Of a stretch of DNA of 64,000 bases, positions 27,288 to 36,110 are shown one piece after another. The translations under genes were made by a program, and so were the position numbers. The stretch covers positions 1 through 64,000 of the forward strand of contig NZ_LNYZ01000013.1 in NCBI RefSeq assembly GCF_001468065.1. The letters run 5' to 3'. The stretch comes from Legionella steigerwaltii. GTDB lineage: Bacteria; Pseudomonadota; Gammaproteobacteria; Legionellales; Legionellaceae. A model generated the notes under the pieces. The model ran no database searches. It saw only the letters and a program-made list of their open reading frames with translations, and was not told the DNA's origin. Every line of letters starts with the position of its first letter. The first letter of the stretch is position 1.

Positions 27288-28391
27288 ATGATAAATTGGG
27301 AAAAATACAGAGAATTGTTTCCTGTTGTAAATCAGCAAACCTATTTTATGACAGCTGGGGGAGGGGCTTTATCAAAAAAAGCACTCCAAGCGGTCACCGA
27401 TAGATACCAATCATTAGCATTGAATGGAGGGAGAATTTTTGGTGACAACATTCAGTTGATGGAAACATGTCGAGAAAAAATTGCTCGGTTAATTAATGCA
27501 GAAAAAGAGCATATTGCCTTTATTCCCAGTGTTTCATTCGGTATGAATGCATTAGCTCATTCTCTTCCTCGCAAAAATTCTGTTTTGCTTGTAAAAAATG
27601 ATTTTTCCTCATCCATTTTACCCTGGGAAAATGCTGGACATTCAGTAAAATGGGTTGACTCAGCTGCAGATCTTGCTGCACGAGTAGTTTCTGCGCAACA
27701 AGAAGATGAAAAAATTTCTTCGATTGTCGCCAGCTCTGTTCATTATGCCAATGGGTACAAGCTTAATTTAGAAGAAATTAAGGAATTAAAAAAAGAGGCT
27801 CATTTTATTGTGAATGGAACTCAAGGAATTGGTGCATTCCCTATCGATGTTAAAAAGCAAGGAATTGATGCATTAGTTTGCTCTTGCTATAAATGGATGT
27901 GTTGTGGTGAAGGAATAGCATTTATCTATATTCATCCAGACTTATTCAAACAATTGACTCCTGCTTTAATCGGATGGAGGAGTGTGCAGTCTGCGATGAA
28001 CTTTGATGGAAGTTGCCAATTTTATCAATCTGCTCGTGTTTTTGAATTAGGCTGGGATAATATGACTATTTTTTCCGGTTTCAATGCGGCACTTGATTTG
28101 ATTGAAGAAATTGGCATTTCAAACATTGAAGAGCGAATTATGTCTCTTACTGATTATTTAGTAGAACGATTGCACCAATTAAATGTTCCCGTACTTTCAA
28201 ATACTGAAAAGCAACATCGATCGGGTATTGTACAATTAGGGCCTTTCAACGAATTAGATAAGATCATGAAACACCTGGAAAGCCATAATGTCTGGGTAAC
28301 TCAGCGTGACGGCGGTATTAGAATTTCCTTGCATTACTACAACAATGAAACGGATATTGATAATTTATTAAATGCACTTCAGGAGTTATAG
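27288..28391 (+). CDS. Class-V aminotransferase / cysteine-desulfurase-fold PLP protein
   Basis: About 367 residues with the class-V PLP fold: an N-terminal AGGGALSK, a middle HYANG, and CSCYKWMCCGEGIAFIYI, whose Lys is the expected PLP Schiff-base residue. The position that normally holds Asp contacting the pyridine nitrogen reads Asn176 in FIVNGTQGIGAFPID. That is unusual and could change the reaction. The reaction could be epimerisation, beta-lyase or desulfurase chemistry or transamination. I prefer the ATG at MINWEKY (GAAGG upstream) to the GTG 21 bases earlier. It is the last gene of the CDPS arm, 4 bases after the adenylating enzyme. Confidence 0.8.
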   Translation: MINWEKYRELFPVVNQQTYFMTAGGGALSKKALQAVTDRYQSLALNGGRIFGDNIQLMETCREKIARLINAEKEHIAFIPSVSFGMNALAHSLPRKNSVLLVKNDFSSSILPWENAGHSVKWVDSAADLAARVVSAQQEDEKISSIVASSVHYANGYKLNLEEIKELKKEAHFIVNGTQGIGAFPIDVKKQGIDALVCSCYKWMCCGEGIAFIYIHPDLFKQLTPALIGWRSVQSAMNFDGSCQFYQSARVFELGWDNMTIFSGFNAALDLIEEIGISNIEERIMSLTDYLVERLHQLNVPVLSNTEKQHRSGIVQLGPFNELDKIMKHLESHNVWVTQRDGGIRISLHYYNNETDIDNLLNALQEL

Positions 28392-28404
28392 GTAACCGTA
28401 GAAA

Positions 28405-28436
28405 TGGCCTCACGCTCGCTGATACAGGGGAGGCCA
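28405..28436. terminator. Hairpin between convergent genes
   Basis: TGGCCTC (28405-28411) pairs with GAGGCCA (28430-28436) in the 74-base gap between the aminotransferase-fold gene and the convergent P-loop gene. There is no clear uridine tract on either side, so terminator function is only likely from position. Confidence 0.45.
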
Positions 28437-28465
28437 TCACGATTTGTCATGAAATTTTAAACTGA

Positions 28466-30235
28466 TTAAGCAGGAGAATTCGGGTTAGCTTGCGCTTCTG
28501 GATCATCCACATTTTCAAATTGTTTTTTATCTTCGTTATATTTCGTCTTAAAGAATACGGTATGATTGCGCTCTTCATAGAAAGTTGGATTATTTTGGAA
28601 TTCATTACTTGCTTTCTCAAGCGTTTGTAAGAACTCATTGACTGTCTTCATCGTTCTTTTGCTCAGGATCTTTTTCGCATTAGAGTCTAGCTGTAAAGAG
28701 ACAAGTTGATCTTCAACCTGAGATTTCATTTGTCCAATATCATGCCAACTATCCAAATTCTTTAGAGAAAAGCTCATAATGCCATCTAGGAAAGCCTCTC
28801 TTGTCTTTAGGCACCTAATTCTTTCTTCATTTTTGGACTTTTTCTTAGGATTTGTTTCATGAACATTTCGTTCCTCAGCTTGCTTAATTTTTTCCTGGCC
28901 TAAAGCAATTTTTTCTTCCACTTTCTTTTGGGCTATGAGAAAGTCAATTTGCGGAGATGTTGTAATTTGAGATTTAGAATTTTTAGTGTGATACTCGATA
29001 AAGTCAGGTTTAGGAGTATCAGGTGTAGAAGCTAAGCTTTTCCATTGCTTATAGACCTTCTCAGAGAATAGCTTCGCCCCTTCATCGTTTTGTTTTGCGC
29101 CAATCCAATTTCCTTGGTGATTGGGATCAGGTTTTAAAAGAATGAGATCATTAGTGATGCGCATATATAATTTATCTTTACTATGTCTTCTAAACCAATC
29201 TTCCGCTTCTTTTGAGAAAAGTTTACCCCAAGTAAACCCGCTTTTGCCGTATGCTTTTGATTCTGCTAAACCGGATTTATTCAAATCTAATTCTTCTTCA
29301 ATAAAGTTTTTCGTTTTCCAGGCCCTTCTTGAGCCCATAAACCCAACAACTTTTCGAAAATTATCGTCATCGTGACCTTGCACACGTGTAAAAATATGTT
29401 TTGTATCAGGTAACTTTTCAATTTGTTTCAGCAGTTTTCTTCCTTTTAATGGGTCTGTAAAAGTTTCTGGGATCACCACACCTAATCCAGAGGTTCGAAA
29501 AGCTGCTTCACGTACACAGTCTTTTATGCCATCCATAGATTTTTTAGATTTGCTGTATAAATCTTCAATACCAGGATATCCTTGATTGTTGGCTAATTGG
29601 ATGACTAGTTTACGCATTTGTGATACTTCACGAACAATTCCTCCATCCGCCGCGATAACATGATTTCCACTCATATCACTATAATCAGATGCTAAAAATT
29701 CTTTGGCTTTTTCCACTGCCGCTTGAGCAGCAAAGGATTTTCCAGAGGCTGATGGGCCACCAACGATTACCACGGGACGTTCTGACCACTTTGGTCCTGC
29801 AAAATGTGTGGTTGATTTGATGACGACCGCATTCCTAAAGTCTTTGCTATTCATTTCTTCGTCTAATGCGAGTTTGTATAATTCAACGCCTTGTTTACCA
29901 AGAAATGTTTCCATATCTGTGGTGGCTTCTTCAGGGTTGGTTTCACGTTTTTTGGGGTCACCGCTATATCGGGGGAATGGATGTTTCTGAATGTATTCTA
30001 TCAATTTCTTTCTAAAAAACTGAGGGTCAGAAGAAGCGACACTAGGATCTATATTTTGATCATATTTTCCTGCATAAGATTTTGCTAGGGCAGCGCGCGT
30101 TCTTTCATAGTCCTCTATACCTTTATATAACTGTTCTTCACCTTCCTGACTGATACAAAATGGACCATGATTCTCATAGTTATCGATTTGTTGCTTTAAA
30201 GAAACTACAATTGATGCATCGATTGGTGTGTGCAT
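28466..30235 (-). CDS. Large zeta-toxin-like P-loop protein, candidate Dot/Icm effector
   Basis: A 589-residue soluble protein. A Walker A motif GGPSASGKS (Lys166) lies in VVIVGGPSASGKSFAAQAA and is followed by HVIAADGGIVREV. This order resembles zeta-toxin / UDP-N-acetylglucosamine kinase folds, although the protein is about twice the usual zeta length. Long charged helices with coiled-coil character occupy about residues 430-560. The C-terminal 30 residues are polar and rich in Glu, Asp, Asn and small residues, loosely like Dot/Icm secretion signals but without a clear E-block. There is no signal peptide. A small XRE-like gene lies upstream on the same strand. The function is not established. 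Confidence 0.6.
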   Translation of the reverse strand: MHTPIDASIVVSLKQQIDNYENHGPFCISQEGEEQLYKGIEDYERTRAALAKSYAGKYDQNIDPSVASSDPQFFRKKLIEYIQKHPFPRYSGDPKKRETNPEEATTDMETFLGKQGVELYKLALDEEMNSKDFRNAVVIKSTTHFAGPKWSERPVVIVGGPSASGKSFAAQAAVEKAKEFLASDYSDMSGNHVIAADGGIVREVSQMRKLVIQLANNQGYPGIEDLYSKSKKSMDGIKDCVREAAFRTSGLGVVIPETFTDPLKGRKLLKQIEKLPDTKHIFTRVQGHDDDNFRKVVGFMGSRRAWKTKNFIEEELDLNKSGLAESKAYGKSGFTWGKLFSKEAEDWFRRHSKDKLYMRITNDLILLKPDPNHQGNWIGAKQNDEGAKLFSEKVYKQWKSLASTPDTPKPDFIEYHTKNSKSQITTSPQIDFLIAQKKVEEKIALGQEKIKQAEERNVHETNPKKKSKNEERIRCLKTREAFLDGIMSFSLKNLDSWHDIGQMKSQVEDQLVSLQLDSNAKKILSKRTMKTVNEFLQTLEKASNEFQNNPTFYEERNHTVFFKTKYNEDKKQFENVDDPEAQANPNSPA

Positions 30236-30295
30236 AATACATATATCCCACAGTTATAACTGTTTTGATTTAATTATAGCCAATATATGTATTAT
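30234..30295 (-). promoter_or_regulatory. Nested palindromes over the promoter and start codon of the P-loop gene
   Basis: ACAGTTATAACTGT (30250-30263) is a perfect 14-bp palindrome. Around it, ATAATACATATAT (30234-30246) and ATATATGTATTAT (30283-30295) form perfect 13-bp inverted arms. On the minus strand TATAAT occurs between them as a likely -10, and one arm runs into the ATG of the 589-residue gene. It could be an operator, a leader structure, or both. Confidence 0.6.
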
Positions 30296-30318
30296 ACGTG
30301 TTCAAGCTGAACAAAATA

Positions 30319-30555
30319 TTAATGAGATGAATCGCTTTTACCAACTAACCAATCCGCACTCACTTCAAATTCTTGTGCTAATGCGTTGAGTAATTTTTCA
30401 TCTGGATTTGTAGCACCATTAAGTAACGCTTCTGCTTTAAATTTTGGAATCTTAACGAGCTTTGATAATACTTCAATACGTTCCACACTTGATTCGGGAG
30501 CACCAATATTATCCAGTTCTTTATTTAGTCTTTCTGAAAATCTCTTATTAAGCAT
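30319..30555 (-). CDS. Small XRE/Cro-like helix-turn-helix regulator
   Basis: A 78-residue protein that is almost entirely a helix-turn-helix domain: FSERLNKELDNIG, ERIEVLSKLVKIPKFKAEALLNG and EKLLNALAQEFEVSADWLVG. The last phrase is typical of phage-repressor-like XRE proteins. A strong ribosome-binding site (AGGAGAAG) precedes the ATG. It lies upstream of the zeta-toxin-like gene on the same strand, with the palindromes at 30234-30295 between them. It may control itself and that gene like an antitoxin or operon repressor; this is inference. Confidence 0.75.
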   Translation of the reverse strand: MLNKRFSERLNKELDNIGAPESSVERIEVLSKLVKIPKFKAEALLNGATNPDEKLLNALAQEFEVSADWLVGKSDSSH

Positions 30556-30981
30556 CTGCTTCTCCTAATAATGATTTAGGTTAAAGTAAATACGGCAACT
30601 ACTCATCTAAGTCATCGCTCCAAAGCTAAGCCATAGGATGTCCGGCAGAAGCGAACAGCTACCTTATTTATTTCATATAGCATAAAAATGAGGTTTTGCA
30701 ATAATATACCTAAAAAACTTGGGTATTATCCTGAAAATTCAATACAGTAAACAGTTTTATTCAAATTGCACCTGCTTTTGTAGGATAATATCAGGGGCTA
30801 CGTATTTTACGTCGTGCACTTGTTGGCAAGATAACTGGATTCCGCAGATAAACCACAGAACGTCGGATTGCAAGAGTTTCCCTCGTGCGTAGGCCTTGAA
30901 GATAATCTGGATTTCGGTTGATCTGGACTATCTTTCAATTTAGTATTGAACCTCTAAAAGATGATTGTTTTTAGGATAAAC
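30556..30981. other. Gene-free region between the XRE gene and zwf
   Basis: This 426-base divergent gap must contain promoters for the XRE-like gene (minus) and the zwf operon (plus). I see TATTATCCT (30724-30732) and AGGATAATA (30782-30790) as a separated 9-bp inverted repeat, and ATAATATACC / GGGTATTAT facing each other around 30701-30729. No strong -35/-10 pair stands out, and there is no recognisable RNA gene. Confidence 0.4.
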
Positions 30982-32469
30982 ATGATCGAAGAAGTTGCTG
31001 TAAAGTATCCTTGTGATTTAATTATATTTGGTGCCTTGGGGGATCTGTCTTGTCGTAAATTATTTCCTGCTTTATATCAACTGGAACACGCTCATTTGCT
31101 TCACGCCAATACACGTATCATTGGTTGTGCGCGTGACTCCTTAACATTAACCGACTTCACTGGATTAATGAAATCCAAAATGCAAACTTTTTTAAGTGAA
31201 GGGCTGGAAGAAAATGTTTGGTCACGTCTTGTTGACCGAATGGCCTATTGTCAGATCGATTTAGCTCAATCTGAAGATTTCGCAAAAATAATAGATTATG
31301 TGAACCCACAAGATCGAGTCCCCATTTCCTATTTTGCAATTCCTCCCTCACTATATGCTCAAACATGCCAAGGTCTTTCCAGTATTGGTTTAACGAAGCA
31401 ACCCTCTCGTGTGGTTTTAGAAAAACCAATAGGTCATGATTTACCATCATCTATTGCAATTAATAATGAAGTAGCTCATTTTTTTGCTGAAAATCAGATT
31501 TATCGAATTGATCATTATTTAGGTAAAGAAACGGTATTGAATCTTTTAGTACTTCGATTTGCTAATGCGATTTTTTCCTCAAATTGGGACCACCAGGCTA
31601 TTGATAAAGTCGAAATTACTGTGGCTGAAGAGGTCGGGGTTGAAGGACGATGGGCTTACTATGATAAGTCAGGTCAAGTAAGGGACATGTTACAAAATCA
31701 TTTATTGCAAATCCTATCGCTTCTGGCAATGGAACCGCCAATGAGTCTCGCTCCTGAATGCATTCGTAGTGAAAAATTAAAGGTACTCAAGTCATTACGG
31801 CCTATTTCAGATGCTCATGTGCATGAACATACGGTACGAGCTCAATATGTAGCAAACAGAAGTAAAGGACAACAGATTCCTGGATATTTGGAGGAAGAAG
31901 GGGCCCACAAAGAGTCAGCCACAGAGACTTTTGTTGCAATTAAAGCCTATATTGATAATTGGCGCTGGTCCGGTGTCCCTTTTTATTTATTGACGGGTAA
32001 ACGATTATCAAAAAAACAAAGTGAAGTAGTGATTTACTTTAAACCACAACCGTACAACATTTTCAAACAATTAAAACAGGAACTGTCTGCTAATCAGCTC
32101 ATTATCCGTCTGCAGCCTGATGAAGGGGTGGAGTTACAAATGATGAACAAAGTTCCTGGCCTTAGTGAAAGCATGCAATTAAGGGACAGTAAGTTGAATT
32201 TAAATTTCAACCACCTTTTTAATTCACAAAGAATTGCTGATGCTTATGAACGGTTGTTGTTGGAAGTGATGTTAGGGCATCAATATCTGTTTGTGAGTCG
32301 CGAAGAGGTAGAGCAAGCCTGGCAATGGATTGATGAAATCAAGCAAGCATGGGAAAGACAAGATACCCCCCTCTATACTTATCCATCAGGAACTTGGGGC
32401 CCTTTAGAGGTAATTCGTTTATACAATGGCAAAGCACATGTATGGGGTGATCAAAATGCAGTTACATAG
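30982..32469 (+). CDS. zwf: Glucose-6-phosphate 1-dehydrogenase
   Basis: A 495-residue enzyme that oxidises glucose 6-phosphate to 6-phosphogluconolactone with NADP, feeding the Entner-Doudoroff route. The N-terminal cofactor motif is IIFGALGDLSCRKLFPAL, the substrate/catalytic motif is YRIDHYLGKE, and the EKP block is VVLEKPIGHDL. I chose the start at MIEEVAV because AGGA lies 5 bases before it; an ATG 21 bases upstream is also in frame. It is the first gene of zwf-pgl-edd-glk-eda and overlaps pgl by 14 bases. Confidence 0.97.
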   Translation: MIEEVAVKYPCDLIIFGALGDLSCRKLFPALYQLEHAHLLHANTRIIGCARDSLTLTDFTGLMKSKMQTFLSEGLEENVWSRLVDRMAYCQIDLAQSEDFAKIIDYVNPQDRVPISYFAIPPSLYAQTCQGLSSIGLTKQPSRVVLEKPIGHDLPSSIAINNEVAHFFAENQIYRIDHYLGKETVLNLLVLRFANAIFSSNWDHQAIDKVEITVAEEVGVEGRWAYYDKSGQVRDMLQNHLLQILSLLAMEPPMSLAPECIRSEKLKVLKSLRPISDAHVHEHTVRAQYVANRSKGQQIPGYLEEEGAHKESATETFVAIKAYIDNWRWSGVPFYLLTGKRLSKKQSEVVIYFKPQPYNIFKQLKQELSANQLIIRLQPDEGVELQMMNKVPGLSESMQLRDSKLNLNFNHLFNSQRIADAYERLLLEVMLGHQYLFVSREEVEQAWQWIDEIKQAWERQDTPLYTYPSGTWGPLEVIRLYNGKAHVWGDQNAVT

Positions 32470-33130
32470 TTTCAGTGAGGCGCCTTTATTAACTGAAGAC
32501 TTAGTGGATCAGTTAACGAAGATTCTTTGTGATGCAGTCAAACAACGTGGTTATGCTTATTTAGTGGTTTCAGGTGGAAAAACTCCGATTGATTTATTTA
32601 AGGCTCTGGCAAAAACTGATATTCCCTGGAGTAATGTTACGGTAACTCTGGCAGATGAGCGTTGCGTTCCTGTTCATGATCCCGAACGAAATGAACATTT
32701 GGTTCGACAATTTTTACTCCAGAATCATGCATCTAAAGCTCATTTTCTGAGTTTATATAATGAAGGTCATTCCATAGAAAAAACAGAGCGTATTATTGCT
32801 TCTTTACCCACATTTGATGCAGTGGTTTTAGGTATGGGGGAGGATGGGCATACTGCATCTTTATTTCCTTGCGCTGACGAGCTTGTTGAGGGGTTAGATG
32901 ATCATGCTGCAGCAGTACTTCGTGTTAGTCCGAAAAAAGCACCTCATCAACGAATAAGTTTATCTAAAAAAAGATTATTAAACAGTCGTGTGATTTTTTT
33001 TCATTTAGTAGGCCCAAAAAAATTGGCGGTATTGCACCAAGCAATGGCAGAGCACGATCCTATGGTGATGCCGGTCAGTGCTTTTCTAAATAATGAAGAT
33101 GCTAATGTTCAGGTGTTGTATGCACCTTAA
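32456..33130 (+). CDS. pgl: 6-Phosphogluconolactonase
   Basis: About 224 residues; it hydrolyses 6-phosphogluconolactone to 6-phosphogluconate. The family blocks are [29 protein letters not shown] and [18 protein letters not shown]. The start MQLHSF overlaps the end of zwf by 14 bases with GGGGTGA before it; the longer upstream reading lies wholly within zwf. It sits 9 bases before edd. It belongs to the NagB/DevB-like Pgl type, not the beta-propeller type. Confidence 0.96.
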   Translation: MQLHSFSEAPLLTEDLVDQLTKILCDAVKQRGYAYLVVSGGKTPIDLFKALAKTDIPWSNVTVTLADERCVPVHDPERNEHLVRQFLLQNHASKAHFLSLYNEGHSIEKTERIIASLPTFDAVVLGMGEDGHTASLFPCADELVEGLDDHAAAVLRVSPKKAPHQRISLSKKRLLNSRVIFFHLVGPKKLAVLHQAMAEHDPMVMPVSAFLNNEDANVQVLYAP

Positions 33131-33139
33131 GGAAAAAGA

Positions 33140-34975
33140 ATGCACCCGGTTGTAACCCAAGTCACTGATCGCATCCGTAAACGCAGTATGCATGCCAGAG
33201 ATTTATATCTGAAGCATATAGAAAAATCGCGTATAAAAGGTCCTCAGCGTAGCCTACTCCACTGTGGTAACTTAGCGCATGGCTTTGCCGCCTGTGTGAA
33301 GCAGGATAAAGCGAATCTGAGCGGGATGGCCAAAGCAAATATAGCGATTGTCTCTGCCTATAACGACATGCTTTCCGCACATCAACCTTATCTGAATTAT
33401 TCATCTTTAATTAAAGAAGCTATTTCTGCAGCAGGAGGTGTCGCACAATTTGCAGCAGGTGTTCCAGCAATGTGTGATGGGATAACCCAAGGTCAGGCGG
33501 GAATGGAGTTAAGTTTATTAAGTCGAGATGTGATTGCCATGTCAGCAGCTATAGGCTTGTCACATAATATGTTTGATGGCGGACTCATGCTGGGTATTTG
33601 CGATAAAATTGTTCCTGGCTTATTGATGGCAGCATTGAGCTTTGGTCATTTACCTTTTATTTTTATTCCAGCAGGCCCTATGCCTTCAGGAATATCAAAT
33701 GAGGAAAAAGCACGTATTCGCCAATTGTATGCAGAGGGAAAGGTAGATAAAAACGCTCTGCTTGAAGCAGAAGCTGCCTCATATCATTCTGCAGGTACAT
33801 GCACTTTTTATGGCACAGCGAATTCCAATCAGCTTATTATTGAAACTATGGGCTTGCAACTCCCAGGTTCATCATTCATCAATCCGAACACACCTTTGCG
33901 CGATGCATTAACCTGGAATGCAGCACAACAGATTCTTTCTTTAACGGATTTGACTAAATCCTACATGCCTATAGGTCAAATGCTCGATGTAAAAAATATT
34001 GTTAACGGTATTGTAGCTTTGTTGGCATCTGGAGGTTCAACTAATCATACTATGCATCTGATTGCGATAGCGAACATGGCAGGTTATTCGATCAATTGGG
34101 ATGATTTTGCTCAATTATCTGCAGTTACTCCCTTAATTGCCAAAATTTACCCTAATGGATATGCAGACATTAATCATTTTCAGCGAGCCGGTGGTATGGC
34201 ATATTTCATTCACACTCTGCTTGAGGCCAAGTTATTACATGAAGATGTTGATACCGTGATGGGGCACGGTTTGCAACGATATACGCAACAACCCATATTA
34301 GATAATGAACAACTGCTATGGACTTCTGGTCCTGCTAGTTCAACTGATGAGCGTGTATTAACTTCAGCGCAAACTCCCTTTAAACCACAAGGTGGCTTGC
34401 AAGTGTTAAGTGGAAATATAGGAAGAGCTGTAATTAAAACCTCTGGACTAGCCGCTGGAAAAAGTAAGATTGAAGCTCCTGCAGTAGTTTGTTCCAGCCA
34501 AGAAGAATTTGAGGAGATGTTTCAAAAAGGTATTTTGAATCAAGATTGTGTGGTTGTACTTCGCTTCCAAGGACCTAAAGCCTGTGGAATGCCTGAACTC
34601 CATCAATTAACACCTAAGCTTGGGGTGCTCATGGACAAAGGATATCAAGTGGCTTTGGTTACTGATGGACGTATGTCTGGTGCTTCGGGTAAAGTTCCAG
34701 CTGCAATTCATGTCACACCTGAAGCAATAAATAATGAGGTGCTTTCTCGGGTTGAAACGGGAGATATGATTTTAATTGATGCGGAACAAGGTATATTACA
34801 ATTACTAGTTCCTGATCAGGAATTGGAACTAAGAACCAAAGCTGTTTTACATGAGGCAGCATTTCAACTGGGTACGGGGCGAGAATTATTCGCCAGTTTA
34901 AGGTCACAATTTACGGGAGCTGAACAGGGGGCTTGCAGTTTGTTTCAGGGAAAAGAGTCTTGCTATGAGTGTTGA
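33140..34975 (+). CDS. edd: Phosphogluconate dehydratase
   Basis: A 611-residue Entner-Doudoroff dehydratase that converts 6-phosphogluconate to 2-keto-3-deoxy-6-phosphogluconate. It belongs to the IlvD/Edd family of Fe-S dehydratases: VPAMCDGITQGQAGMELSLLSRD has one cluster Cys, HSAGTCTFYGTANSNQ another, and VTDGRMSGASGKVPAAIHV is the C-terminal signature. Length matches Edd rather than IlvD. A good ribosome-binding site (AAGGAAAA) precedes the start. Its end overlaps glk by 11 bases. Confidence 0.96.
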   Translation: MHPVVTQVTDRIRKRSMHARDLYLKHIEKSRIKGPQRSLLHCGNLAHGFAACVKQDKANLSGMAKANIAIVSAYNDMLSAHQPYLNYSSLIKEAISAAGGVAQFAAGVPAMCDGITQGQAGMELSLLSRDVIAMSAAIGLSHNMFDGGLMLGICDKIVPGLLMAALSFGHLPFIFIPAGPMPSGISNEEKARIRQLYAEGKVDKNALLEAEAASYHSAGTCTFYGTANSNQLIIETMGLQLPGSSFINPNTPLRDALTWNAAQQILSLTDLTKSYMPIGQMLDVKNIVNGIVALLASGGSTNHTMHLIAIANMAGYSINWDDFAQLSAVTPLIAKIYPNGYADINHFQRAGGMAYFIHTLLEAKLLHEDVDTVMGHGLQRYTQQPILDNEQLLWTSGPASSTDERVLTSAQTPFKPQGGLQVLSGNIGRAVIKTSGLAAGKSKIEAPAVVCSSQEEFEEMFQKGILNQDCVVVLRFQGPKACGMPELHQLTPKLGVLMDKGYQVALVTDGRMSGASGKVPAAIHVTPEAINNEVLSRVETGDMILIDAEQGILQLLVPDQELELRTKAVLHEAAFQLGTGRELFASLRSQFTGAEQGACSLFQGKESCYEC

Positions 34976-35942
34976 TGATTTCAAGTCGTATGCGATCGTT
35001 GCTGATATTGGTGGCACTTTTGCACGCTTTAGCCGGGTCAATTTAGAAAATTTGGTCATGGATAAAGTAGAAATTTATTCGTGCGCCGCATACAACAGTC
35101 TTGAATCAGTATTATTGGCTTATAAAGAACAACACAAATTGGAGGAAATTAAGCAGGTTGCTCTCGCTATTGCATGCCCAGTGCTTGATGACGTGATCTG
35201 TATGACCAATGCACATTGGCGTTTTTCGATCAGCGAATTAAAGCATAAATTAGCTCTGACAGAATTGAAGGTTTTGAATGATTTTAATGCGATTGCAATG
35301 AGCTTACCTGTTTTATCGAACCAGCAAATACTTCAGATAGGAAGAGGCACAGCAGACCCAAACGGAGCAAGAGCTGTATTAGGCGCAGGAACAGGACTCG
35401 GAGTCGCTTTCCTAGTCCCAGGTCAGGAAGGATTCTCAGCCCATGCGGGAGAGGGGGGGCACATCAGCTGGGGAGCAAGAACAGAGCAGGAATGGTTTAT
35501 TTATTCTCATCTGAAAAAAAAATATGATCATGTATCTTATGAGCGCTTATTGTCAGGTCATGGTTTGGAAAATCTATATCAAGCATTGGCGGTTTTCCAT
35601 CAAAAAGAGAAGCCACCTATTCCTGCATCGCAGATAATTATTTTGGCTTTAGCACAACAATGTGCTATTGCTGAAGCAGCTGTAGCACAGTTTTTCGCAA
35701 TTCTAGGTTCTTATGCCGGAGACCTGGCATTAATTATTGCGGCGTTTGGCGGTATTTATATCGCAGGTGGTATTGTGCCGCGATTAATTTCGTTGCTGCC
35801 TTGCAGTGATTTCAGAACCCGTTTTGAAGAAAAGGGTCGTTTTAGCAATTTTAATGCGAAAATTCCGACTTATGTAATTACTGCTGAGCAGCCAGGAATT
35901 TTAGGTGCTGCAGTTTATTTAAAACAATCGAGGCCTAGGTAA
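34965..35942 (+). CDS. glk: Glucokinase
   Basis: A 325-residue bacterial-type (group A) glucokinase that phosphorylates glucose with ATP in the cytoplasm. The phosphate-1 motif is VADIGGTFARF, the sugar-binding motif is LNDFNAIAMSLP, and GAGTGLGVAFLVPG and AGEGGHISWG follow, with IAGGIVPR near the end. It is translated with an 11-base overlap from edd. In the cassette it supplies glucose 6-phosphate to zwf, fitting glucose import by the nearby symporter. Confidence 0.96.
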   Translation: MSVDDFKSYAIVADIGGTFARFSRVNLENLVMDKVEIYSCAAYNSLESVLLAYKEQHKLEEIKQVALAIACPVLDDVICMTNAHWRFSISELKHKLALTELKVLNDFNAIAMSLPVLSNQQILQIGRGTADPNGARAVLGAGTGLGVAFLVPGQEGFSAHAGEGGHISWGARTEQEWFIYSHLKKKYDHVSYERLLSGHGLENLYQALAVFHQKEKPPIPASQIIILALAQQCAIAEAAVAQFFAILGSYAGDLALIIAAFGGIYIAGGIVPRLISLLPCSDFRTRFEEKGRFSNFNAKIPTYVITAEQPGILGAAVYLKQSRPR

Positions 35943-36110
35943 AATGAGAAACTATTAAGTTAAGGATTCTTTCACTTATCACAAAAGTGGAAGAAGGGGT
36001 TTTTTCTTAACTTTAATGACGGAATGGGAATAACCAGAATTTCATTTGCTTTAATCCCGAGTTACACTGTTGTTTCATTTAGCCTATAACCGACTACAAG
36101 GAGAGGTTTC

